From: Clostridia bacterium
GTDB lineage: Bacteria > Bacillota > Clostridia > Oscillospirales > Acutalibacteraceae
Assembly: GCA_017410585.1 (NCBI GenBank)
Contig: JAFQQM010000023.1
Location: forward strand, 92,393-156,392
Reading direction: 5' to 3'
Length of the DNA: 64,000 nucleotides
The position numbers were made by a program, and so were the translations under genes. Below are positions 1-9,227 of this stretch, in pieces. The notes under the pieces are model-generated. The model was not told where the DNA came from and ran no database searches. It saw only the letters and a list, made by a program, of their open reading frames with translations. Each line of letters starts with the position of its first letter. Within the stretch, counting starts at the first letter, position 1.

Positions 1-1041
1 CACAATGACGTTATCGCTGTCATCCAACAATTCTCGAATGGTTTTAGCCATCACGCGGGTACGTACCTTGGTGCGGCGTTCAACGCCTTGTGATCGGCCG
101 CCGTAGAAATCGTAGCCGGTTTCGGTCTTGACCGCCACCTGATCGCCGCCGCGTCCCAGAGCCATTTCCATCGCCTGTTGCGCCTGAAGTTCCGATTGAT
201 GCAGTGTCTCCGCCGAGCCAACGCCGATAGAAAGCGTCAAACCGGAAACGCCGTTATGCTCCACCGTACGAACGGCATTGAGAATAGAAAAGCGATCCTC
301 TGACATTTTCTGCAGATCGCGTTGCTCGACAACAACAAAAAATCGATAGGCATCATATTTACGGATAATGCCGCTCGTCGTACCGATCCAGTCCTCTAAC
401 AGTTTTTCTACTTGACCCGAAATGCGGGCACGATCACTGTCACGGGTACTTTGGAACAGTTCTTCCATATTGTCAATAACAACCGACAGTACCACAGGAC
501 GACTAAGCGCATATTCTTCCGCAATATTTTTAAGATCGGTGTCGTCCCAATAATATAGCAAATAGGTCAACTCATCCTTATAACTGAAGGCGTCGACCGT
601 CACCGTAAAGCAACGGCCGTTCAGTTTCAGATCAAAACGATGGTTATTGCGCATTTCCTCAAAGGACATATCCGATAAAATGCTCTCGACCGATTGTCCG
701 AGCAGGTGATCGTGCCCCTCCATCGTTTGCGAAAACGCCTTATTAAACCAAACGATCTCACCCTTGGATGAGACGGCGGCCACCGCCAGCGGCAATGCCG
801 CCAACGCCTTTTTGTCCGCCACGTTCAGTTGGCGCATCAATTGCCGCATCAAGCGGTTGATGATGTGTTGCCGATGCAAGATATACCACACCGCAAAGAC
901 CATTGCCACGGCCCAAGCAACCAGTTCGACCGCAAAAACGATCTTACTGTCATCCAGGAAAAAGGTGATCCCAAGAAACAGCGTTGCCACGGCCGCCAAT
1001 AGGATGACCGTTGGGCGCACGTTCCATAATCTGTTTTTCAC
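1..1041 (-). CDS. gdpP: Cyclic-di-AMP phosphodiesterase GdpP, N-terminal part (cut by window edge)
   Basis: The reading frame is open from a GTG at 1041 to the left edge, giving about 347 residues. GdpP hydrolyses cyclic di-AMP at the membrane. Visible in order: two hydrophobic helices in the first 55 residues, a PAS-like segment containing IVWFNKAF, and a degenerate GGDEF-type domain (YRFFVVVEQ, LSIGVG, then MALGRGGDQVAVK). The catalytic DHH/DHHA1 domains would lie beyond the edge and cannot be verified. The GTG start is chosen because AAAGGAGG sits six bases upstream. The gene follows rnj by 22 bp and is probably cotranscribed with it. In Firmicutes gdpP is usually followed by rplI and a replicative helicase gene, which is what I would expect to the left. 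Confidence 0.9.
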   Translation of the reverse strand, partial: MKNRLWNVRPTVILLAAVATLFLGITFFLDDSKIVFAVELVAWAVAMVFAVWYILHRQHIINRLMRQLMRQLNVADKKALAALPLAVAAVSSKGEIVWFNKAFSQTMEGHDHLLGQSVESILSDMSFEEMRNNHRFDLKLNGRCFTVTVDAFSYKDELTYLLYYWDDTDLKNIAEEYALSRPVVLSVVIDNMEELFQSTRDSDRARISGQVEKLLEDWIGTTSGIIRKYDAYRFFVVVEQRDLQKMSEDRFSILNAVRTVEHNGVSGLTLSIGVGSAETLHQSELQAQQAMEMALGRGGDQVAVKTETGYDFYGGRSQGVERRTKVRTRVMAKTIRELLDDSDNVIV

Positions 1042-1063
1042 GCGGTTACCTCCTTTCGGAAGA

Positions 1064-3181
1064 TCAGACCTCCATAATGATCGGCAGGATCATCGGGCTA
1101 CGCTTGGTCTTTTGGAAGATCAAGCGGGAGAGATTATCCCGTAAATGCGATTTCATTGATGCCCAATCACGACGGCGGGAACGAAGCGAATCTTCCAACG
1201 TTTCCACGGCAGTCACGCGAAGTGCATCCATCAGCGGCTCCGCATCGCGCACATACACAAAACCGCGGGAGACGATATCCGGACCGGATACCAGCGTACC
1301 GCTGGCCGTATCCAACGTCGCCACCACAATGATCAACCCGTCTTCTGCCAAACGGCGGCGATCACGCAGGACGATGCTACCAACATCACCAACACCGATA
1401 CCGTCCACCAACACGCGGCCGGCAGGTACCGTTTCGGTCACCCCCATCTTCTCCGGCGTCAGCGAGACGACCTGTCCGATATTGGCCAACAATACGTTTT
1501 CCTCTGCCATTCCCATCCGCATAGCGAGATCGGCATGCTTACGGAGATGTTTTTGTTCGCCGTGTACCGGCAGAAAATACTTCGGCTTGGTCAATCCGTG
1601 GATAATCTTAAGTTCCTCTTGGCAAGCATGACCGGAGGTATGCACGTCGTACATCTTCTCATAAATGACCTCACAGCCATGGCGAAGCAGTTCATCCACC
1701 ACGCGGCCGACCGCTTTTTCGTTACCGGGAATCGGGTTAGCAGAAATGATAATGCAATCATCCGGACCAATGGTCACCTGCCGATGATCCTCAAACGCCA
1801 TACGCGAAAGCGCCGACATCGGCTCTCCTTGGCTTCCGGTGGTGATCAACGTCACACGATTTTTCGGAAACTGGCGAATTTGTTCCAGTTCGATCAAGGT
1901 GTTGGCGGGAATCGAAAGATAACCAAGTTCAGTTGCGATCTGCACCAAATTGATCATACTGCGGCCGGAGACCGCCACCTTGCGCCCCTCACGGGCCGAG
2001 GCGGTAATGATCTGCTGAATGCGGTACAGATTGGAAGAGAAGGTTGCTACAATGATACGCTTGTCCTCCGCTTTGCGGAAGATCGTTTCAAAACTCTGGC
2101 CGACCGTACTTTCGCTCGGTGTATAGCCGGAACGCTCGGCGTTCGTGGAATCAGCCAACAGCGCCAATACGCCTTCCTTGCCCATTTCACCGAGGCGGGC
2201 TAGATCCATCATACCTCCGCTGATGGGCGTACAATCGATCTTAAAGTCACCGGTGTGCACCACGTAACCGTGCGGCGTTTTGATGCCAAGCGCCACCGCG
2301 TCGGGAATAGAATGATTGACGTGAATGAATTCCACGGAGAGATTTTTACCAAAACGAACAACGCCGCCGGGCGATACCTCATGAAGCGGAACCGTACCCG
2401 CCAGACCGGCCTCCTTCAGTTTGGAAGCCACCATTGCCAGCGTCAACTTGGCGCCGTAGATCGGCAGGCTGACTTCCTTTAGCAGATAGGCCAGACCGCC
2501 GATATGGTCTTCATGTCCATGGGTCAAAACGATACCGCGGATGCGGTCGGCGTTCTTGATCGCGTGAGTAAAATCCGGCAACACAACGTCGACGCCGAAC
2601 ATATCGTCATCCGGAAACGCCATACCGCAGTCGATGAGCAACGCGTCGTTTTCATACTCGACCATCGTCATATTTTTACCGATCTCGTTGAGACCGCCGA
2701 GGAAGGTGATCTTCACAGGCGACTTCGGCGCTTGCTGTACCTTTTCGGTGCGATGTTGACCGTTGTTTTTCGGTTGCGCCTTTTTCGGCGGTTGTTGCTT
2801 CTTTCTCTGCTGCGGCGCAGCGGATGCCGGCTTGGCGGCCGGCTGTGCCGGTTTTTGTGCTTTCGGTTGCGGTGCAGGTTTGTTTTTCGGTTCTGCCGCC
2901 TTCTTTTGCGGCTTGGAACTCTCAACGTTTTGAACAGCGTTCGCTTTCTTCTTCGTCTTTTTACGTTGCTGTTGCTGTGATTGTTTGGGTTGCTGTTTCG
3001 GTTCAGCCTTTTCCACCGGCAATACACGCTCCGCCTTCGGCGCCAACGGATCGGCAATCGGCGAAGTCGGTTGCGCTAAACTCCACTGTGCCGCTCGGCG
3101 ACGCAGACTCATCCTTTCTTCCTGCTGTGCAGCAGCCGCGATATCGTCAAAACCGCTCTGCTTCTTTTTGTCATAACTCAA
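1064..3181 (-). CDS. rnj: Ribonuclease J with long disordered N-terminal extension
   Basis: RNase J is a metallo-beta-lactamase/beta-CASP nuclease with endonuclease and 5'-3' exonuclease activity in mRNA decay and rRNA maturation. The protein is 705 aa. The catalytic region begins near residue 155 (KITFLGGLNEIGKN) and carries the zinc motif HGHEDH at about 221-226. Later beta-CASP signatures include LLADSTNAERSG and VHTSGHA. The first 150 residues are extremely rich in Lys, Pro, Gln and Ala and look disordered; ordinary RNase J is about 555 aa, so this is an added tail rather than a wrong start, because the promoter and ribosome binding site lie directly upstream of 3181. It could serve RNA or partner binding (inference). 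gdpP follows at 22 bp. Confidence 0.93.
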   Translation of the reverse strand: MSYDKKKQSGFDDIAAAAQQEERMSLRRRAAQWSLAQPTSPIADPLAPKAERVLPVEKAEPKQQPKQSQQQQRKKTKKKANAVQNVESSKPQKKAAEPKNKPAPQPKAQKPAQPAAKPASAAPQQRKKQQPPKKAQPKNNGQHRTEKVQQAPKSPVKITFLGGLNEIGKNMTMVEYENDALLIDCGMAFPDDDMFGVDVVLPDFTHAIKNADRIRGIVLTHGHEDHIGGLAYLLKEVSLPIYGAKLTLAMVASKLKEAGLAGTVPLHEVSPGGVVRFGKNLSVEFIHVNHSIPDAVALGIKTPHGYVVHTGDFKIDCTPISGGMMDLARLGEMGKEGVLALLADSTNAERSGYTPSESTVGQSFETIFRKAEDKRIIVATFSSNLYRIQQIITASAREGRKVAVSGRSMINLVQIATELGYLSIPANTLIELEQIRQFPKNRVTLITTGSQGEPMSALSRMAFEDHRQVTIGPDDCIIISANPIPGNEKAVGRVVDELLRHGCEVIYEKMYDVHTSGHACQEELKIIHGLTKPKYFLPVHGEQKHLRKHADLAMRMGMAEENVLLANIGQVVSLTPEKMGVTETVPAGRVLVDGIGVGDVGSIVLRDRRRLAEDGLIIVVATLDTASGTLVSGPDIVSRGFVYVRDAEPLMDALRVTAVETLEDSLRSRRRDWASMKSHLRDNLSRLIFQKTKRSPMILPIIMEV

Positions 3182-3301
3182 ATGATTACCTCCTTTGCAG
3201 ACAAAAACGGCTCCGATACCTGCCCGTCAGCAAGCCACCGCTCTGTCTGCGATTTATTTAATTGCGCATACGCGCTAATATATAATATTATAGCAGTTTC
3301 T

Positions 3302-3330
3302 ATTATAGACGCAAAAGCGAAACTTGTCAA
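3302..3330 (-). promoter_or_regulatory. SigA promoter of rnj
   Basis: On the minus strand TTGACA (3325-3330) and TATAAT (3302-3307) are separated by 17 bp, a perfect consensus. The predicted start of transcription lies about 115 bp upstream of the rnj start codon. Confidence 0.85.
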
Positions 3331-3381
3331 CCGTTTCTGAACCTTCCGAACAAAGTATTGCCCTCTTTTTTTCGTTATAAC

Positions 3382-3409
3382 TTGCACATTTGAAAAAATA
3401 TGTTATAAT
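3382..3409 (+). promoter_or_regulatory. SigA promoter of rnhA
   Basis: TTGCAC (3382-3387) and TATAAT (3404-3409) with a 16 bp spacer. The -10 box directly abuts an in-frame ATG at 3410, which therefore cannot be the translated start; the downstream TTG at 3437 is used instead. Confidence 0.75.
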
Positions 3410-3436
3410 ATGAGCAGAAAAATGGAGGGATGCCAT

Positions 3437-3874
3437 TTGAAGAACGTTCTTATGTTTACCGACGGAGCCTGTTCCGGCAATCCGGGACCGGGCGGTTGGG
3501 GTACCATTCTACGCTACGGTACCGCTGAGAAAGAACTGTCCGGCGGCGAAGCCGATACCACCAATAACCGGATGGAACTGTTGGCGGTCATCAATGGTTT
3601 AGCGGCACTGAAAGAACCGTGTCACGTCACCATTCAAAGCGATTCCCGCTACGTTGTGGACGGCATCGAAAAAGGCTGGGCACGATCGTGGAAACAAAAC
3701 GGTTGGCGCAAAGCCGACAAGAAGCCGGCACTCAATGCCGATCTGTGGGAAAAACTGCTAACACTACTGGACATTCATCAGGTAACCTTCGTTTGGATCA
3801 AAGGGCATGCCGGACATCCGGAAAACGAACGTTGCGACCAACTTGCCGTTGCTCAGAGTCTGCAATTTAAATAA
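3437..3874 (+). CDS. rnhA: Ribonuclease HI
   Basis: RNase HI cleaves the RNA strand of RNA-DNA hybrids such as R-loops and Okazaki primers. The 145 aa protein shows the family order: [14 protein letters not shown] with the first catalytic Asp, NNRMELLAV with the Glu, QSDSRYVV with the second Asp, and the C-terminal [15 protein letters not shown] with the last acidic residue. Length is normal for a protein without a hybrid-binding domain. The start is the TTG at 3437, seven bases after GGAGGG. An upstream in-frame ATG at 3410 falls at the edge of the promoter -10 box and is rejected. It is a single-gene transcript ending at the shared terminator with tgt. A second RNase H (rnhB) lies at 22.4 kb. 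Confidence 0.93.
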   Translation: MKNVLMFTDGACSGNPGPGGWGTILRYGTAEKELSGGEADTTNNRMELLAVINGLAALKEPCHVTIQSDSRYVVDGIEKGWARSWKQNGWRKADKKPALNADLWEKLLTLLDIHQVTFVWIKGHAGHPENERCDQLAVAQSLQFK

Positions 3875-3903
3875 GAAAAGGGCTGTCACCGACAGCCCTT
3901 TTC

Positions 3904-3906
<3 letters not shown>
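3872..3906. terminator. Bidirectional terminator between rnhA and tgt
   Basis: A perfect inverted repeat (AAGAAAAGGGCTGTC, three-base loop, complement) with A and T tracts on both sides, placed between two converging genes. Confidence 0.88.
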
Positions 3907-6086
<2,180 letters not shown>

Positions 6087-6142
6087 AGGTACCTCTTTTT
6101 CAAAAAAATGGCTATTTTCTTAAATTTCCAGACGGAAATCAT

Positions 6143-6171
6143 TTGACATAGAGTATATTAAGTGATATGAT
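6143..6171 (+). promoter_or_regulatory. SigA promoter of the asd-dapA-dapB operon
   Basis: TTGACA (6143-6148) and TATGAT (6166-6171), spacer 17 bp. The leader to the asd ATG is only about 60 nt, too short for a lysine riboswitch or T-box. Confidence 0.82.
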
Positions 6172-6235
6172 TAGTATGTATATTATTATATACTTTTTAG
6201 TTACCAAAGGCAATAGCAGAAAGGAAGAAAATTCA

Positions 6236-7309
6236 ATGAATTTTAACGTAGGCATTATCGGATGCACCGGTATGGTCGGTCAGCGTTTTGCAACGCTGTT
6301 GGAGAATCATCCGTGGTTTACTGTAACAGCCATGGCCGCCAGCAGCAACTCGGCCGGCAAATCATACAAAGAGGCTGTCGGCGACCGCTGGGCTATGACG
6401 ACGCCGATGCCGAAAAAATACGAGGATATGCCCGTTTACGATGCAGAAAAGGACATCGATGAGATCGTTTCGAAGGTCGATTTTTGCTTCTGTGCGGTCA
6501 ATATGCCGAAAGCGGAGATCCTTGCTCTCGAAGAAAAATATGCCAAAGCGGAGTGCCCCATCGTCTCCAACAATAGCGCCAACCGCTTCACCCCCGACGT
6601 GCCGATGGTCATTCCGGAGATCAATCCGGAGCATATCCATATCATCCCGTCGCAACGCAAACGCCTTGGCACCAAACGCGGCTTTATCGCCGTTAAATCC
6701 AACTGCTCGTTGCAGAGTTACGTTCCGGCGCTGTATCCGCTGTCGAAATACGGCATCAAGCGGGCACTCGTTTGCACCTATCAGGCGATCTCCGGTGCCG
6801 GCAAGACCTTTGAGCGTTGGCCGGAAATGGTGGATAACGTTATCCCCTATATCGGCGGCGAAGAAGAAAAGTCTGAGCGCGAGCCGCTGAAGATCTGGGG
6901 CAAGATCGAAGGCGACAAGATCGTTCTTGCCGAGACTCCTGCCTTTACGGCGCAGTGCCTGCGCGTGCCGGTGACCGACGGTCACTTTGCGGCTGTGTTC
7001 TGCGATTTCGAAAACAAACCGACCAAGGAACAGATCATTGAGGACTGGAACACCTTTGCCGGCCGTGCACAGGAATTGGAACTTCCCAGCGCTCCGAAGC
7101 AATTCTTGCACTATTTTACCGAAGACAATATGCCGCAGACCAAACTCCATCGCAATTTGGAAAACGGTATGGCGATCTCCATCGGTCGTTTGCGCGAAGA
7201 CTCGCAGTATGACTATAAGTTCGTCGGTCTCTCGCATAACACGCTGCGCGGTGCGGCCGGCGGCGCGGTGTTACTGGCCGAACTGCTTTGCGCGGAGCAT
7301 TATATCTAA
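6236..7309 (+). CDS. asd: Aspartate-semialdehyde dehydrogenase (archaeal/fungal-type subfamily)
   Basis: The enzyme reduces aspartyl phosphate to aspartate semialdehyde, the branch point to lysine/diaminopimelate, threonine and methionine. The 357 aa protein starts with the nucleotide-binding loop GIIGCTGMVGQRF. The active-site cysteine is in VKSNCSLQ. GQRFATLLENHPWF and the overall pattern resemble the asd_EA type rather than the E. coli type. The start is the ATG at 6236 after AAGGAAG; an in-frame ATG at 6167 lies inside the promoter. dapA and dapB follow closely, so the operon feeds diaminopimelate for peptidoglycan. thrC at 20.2 kb uses the other branch. Confidence 0.93.
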   Translation: MNFNVGIIGCTGMVGQRFATLLENHPWFTVTAMAASSNSAGKSYKEAVGDRWAMTTPMPKKYEDMPVYDAEKDIDEIVSKVDFCFCAVNMPKAEILALEEKYAKAECPIVSNNSANRFTPDVPMVIPEINPEHIHIIPSQRKRLGTKRGFIAVKSNCSLQSYVPALYPLSKYGIKRALVCTYQAISGAGKTFERWPEMVDNVIPYIGGEEEKSEREPLKIWGKIEGDKIVLAETPAFTAQCLRVPVTDGHFAAVFCDFENKPTKEQIIEDWNTFAGRAQELELPSAPKQFLHYFTEDNMPQTKLHRNLENGMAISIGRLREDSQYDYKFVGLSHNTLRGAAGGAVLLAELLCAEHYI

Positions 7310-7333
7310 AGCCGTTTGAACGGAGGTATTTTT

Positions 7334-8221
7334 ATGAGTAAGCAAACTGTGTTTACCGGTGCCGGTGTAGCGATCATCACCCCGATGTACGCAGACGGCA
7401 CGGTCAATTATGATGAATTCCGCCGTATTATCGACGATCAGATCACCCGCGGCAGCGATGCGATCATCGCCTGCGGCACCACCGGCGAGTCCCCCACACT
7501 TGATCACGAAGAGCACGTCGAAGTCATTCGCGTGGCAGTCGAGCAGACCGCCGGCCGTGTGCCGGTCATTGCCGGTACCGGCTCGAATGATACCGCCTAC
7601 TGCATCCAACTTTCCAAGGATGCAGAAGCGGTCGGTGCCGATGCCTTACTGTTGGTCACACCTTACTACAACAAGACCTCGCAACGCGGTCTGATCGCCC
7701 ACTACAAGGCGGTCGCCGAGGCGGTCAACCTGCCGATCATCTTGTACAACGTCCCCTCCCGTTGCGGCGTCAACATTCAGCCGGATACGGTCGTAGCGCT
7801 TTCCAAGATCCCGAATATTGTAGCGATCAAGCAGGCCAGCGGCGATTTTTCCGCGACCGCTCGTATCGCCGCGGAGTGCGATATCGATATCTATTCCGGC
7901 AACGATGACCAGATCACCCCTATTCTTGCTTTAGGCGGCAAAGGCGTCATCTCGGTGCTTTCCAACGTTATCCCGACGGAAACTCACGAGATCTGCCAGA
8001 AATGGTTTGACGGTGACATCGCCGGCAGCATTGCGATGCAACTGGAATATCTGGAACTCGCCAACTCCCTCTTCTGTGACGTCAATCCCATTCCGGTAAA
8101 AGAAGCCATGAATTTACTGGGCTGGAACGCCGGCCCGTGCCGTATGCCTCTCTATGAGATGGATGAAGCCGGAAAAGCCAAAGTGGCTAACGCACTGAAA
8201 AAGTACGGTCTCATTCAGTGA
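7334..8221 (+). CDS. dapA: 4-hydroxy-tetrahydrodipicolinate synthase
   Basis: DapA condenses pyruvate with aspartate semialdehyde. The 295 aa TIM-barrel protein has the family motifs ACGTTGESPTL, the tyrosine region TPYYNKTSQRG, YNVPSRCG, and the Schiff-base lysine in AIKQASGD. The ATG at 7334 follows CGGAGGTA; an upstream in-frame TTG is not needed. It sits 24 bp after asd and 29 bp before dapB, so the three consecutive enzymes are one operon. In a spore former the pathway also supplies dipicolinate. Confidence 0.96.
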   Translation: MSKQTVFTGAGVAIITPMYADGTVNYDEFRRIIDDQITRGSDAIIACGTTGESPTLDHEEHVEVIRVAVEQTAGRVPVIAGTGSNDTAYCIQLSKDAEAVGADALLLVTPYYNKTSQRGLIAHYKAVAEAVNLPIILYNVPSRCGVNIQPDTVVALSKIPNIVAIKQASGDFSATARIAAECDIDIYSGNDDQITPILALGGKGVISVLSNVIPTETHEICQKWFDGDIAGSIAMQLEYLELANSLFCDVNPIPVKEAMNLLGWNAGPCRMPLYEMDEAGKAKVANALKKYGLIQ

Positions 8222-8250
8222 GCAACTCCGTGAAAGGAAGTTACAAATCT

Positions 8251-9009
8251 ATGACGAGAATCATTCTGTGCGGTTGCAACGGAAAAATGGGACGTATGTT
8301 GACACAGTGCATTGCCACCCGCGATGATTGCGAAGTGGTTGCCGGTTTCGATATCAACACCGCCTCAACCGGCGGTTATCCGGTGTTTGCCTCCCCCGTT
8401 AACTGTTCGGTTCCCGCCGACGTGATCATTGATTTCTCCAGACCGGAGAGCCTTTCCGGCGTACTGCAGTACGCCGTTGAGAAACGCATTCCGGCCGTCA
8501 TTTGCACGACCGGACTTTCCGACGAGGACAAAGTTAAAATGGCGAAAGCCGCTGAAAGCGTACCGGTATTTTTCAGTGCGAATATGTCCATCGGCGTCAG
8601 CCTGTTAGCGGAATTGGCCCGTAAGGCCGCCGCCGTACTGGGCGATGATTTTGACGTGGAGATTCTCGAAAAACACCACAATCAGAAGGTGGATGCCCCC
8701 TCCGGTACGGCTTTGATGCTGGCGGACGCCGTCAAAGAAGGACTTTCCTACGAGCCGACTTACGTATACGAGCGCCACTCCAAACGGGAGAAGCGCGACA
8801 AGCACGAGATCGGTATCTCCGCCATCCGTGGCGGCACCATCGTCGGAGAACATGACGTGATGTTCTGCGGACGGGATGAGGTCATTACCCTCTCCCATCA
8901 CGCCGCCTCCAAGGAATTGTTCGCGGTCGGTGCAATAAATGCCGCTTTATTCTTGATCGGCAAGCCCGCCGGTCTGTACAATATGCGCGATTTTGTCAGC
9001 GCTGTCTGA
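8251..9009 (+). CDS. dapB: 4-hydroxy-tetrahydrodipicolinate reductase
   Basis: DapB reduces the DapA product with NAD(P)H. The 252 aa protein has the dinucleotide loop CGCNGKMGRML at the N-terminus and the substrate motif EKHHNQKVDAPSGTA. The ATG at 8251 is preceded by GAAAGGAAG; an in-frame GTG 33 bases earlier overlaps the dapA stop and would add an unrelated leader. It is the last gene of the operon, followed by a strong terminator. Confidence 0.95.
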   Translation: MTRIILCGCNGKMGRMLTQCIATRDDCEVVAGFDINTASTGGYPVFASPVNCSVPADVIIDFSRPESLSGVLQYAVEKRIPAVICTTGLSDEDKVKMAKAAESVPVFFSANMSIGVSLLAELARKAAAVLGDDFDVEILEKHHNQKVDAPSGTALMLADAVKEGLSYEPTYVYERHSKREKRDKHEIGISAIRGGTIVGEHDVMFCGRDEVITLSHHAASKELFAVGAINAALFLIGKPAGLYNMRDFVSAV

Positions 9010-9014
9010 TTCCT

Positions 9015-9059
9015 AAAAAATAAAAGTCTCGGAAGAATTCTTCCGAGACTTTTATTTTT
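9015..9059. terminator. Bidirectional terminator between dapB and the peptide gene
   Basis: A near-perfect palindrome around GTCTCGGAAGAATTC (stem at least 19 bp including the flanking A/T runs) lies between convergent dapB and the minus-strand unit at 9066-12785. Confidence 0.9.
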
Positions 9060-9065
9060 GTTTAT

Positions 9066-9209
9066 TTAAGCGTCATCCGAGTCGGCATTGTAATCGTCCT
9101 CCGGCGTCACAATATCCGTCTCCCATTCATCCGGATCGCCGCTTGCCGTGAAGATGCAGGCAGCAGTCAGACGAAGAAGCTCCAGCTCCGGTTTCATATA
9201 CATTTTCAT
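9066..9209 (-). CDS. 47-aa acidic peptide of unknown function, downstream of the modular secreted protein
   Basis: The peptide begins MKMYMKPELELLRL and continues with TAACIFTASGDP, then a strongly acidic tail (ETDIVTPEDDY...ADSDDA). GGGAGGG lies eight bases before the ATG, so it is very probably translated. It has no membrane segment. It follows the 1185-aa secreted protein by 18 bp and ends at the shared terminator, so both share one transcript. From memory, short peptides with a Tyr-x2-Pro-Glu-Leu-Glu start and an (I/V)xTxSG motif are common in gut Clostridia, but I know of no proven function. A leader and core split after SGD, as in a modified peptide precursor, is only a speculation; no modifying enzyme is adjacent. 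Confidence 0.75.
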   Translation of the reverse strand: MKMYMKPELELLRLTAACIFTASGDPDEWETDIVTPEDDYNADSDDA

Positions 9210-9227
9210 TGACTGTTCCCTCCCATC

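Noticed and set aside
3178..3387. 69-codon frame upstream of rnj on the minus strand
   Set aside because: It covers the rnj promoter and leader, has no Shine-Dalgarno, and overlaps the rnj start.
6087..6142. preQ1 riboswitch before queA
   Set aside because: The short AT-rich leader shows no pseudoknot-forming C-rich and A-rich pattern.
6172..6235. Lysine riboswitch before asd
   Set aside because: The leader of about 60 nt is too short and lacks the needed stems.
6362..7237. 291-codon open frame opposite asd
   Set aside because: Complement shadow of asd without start signals.
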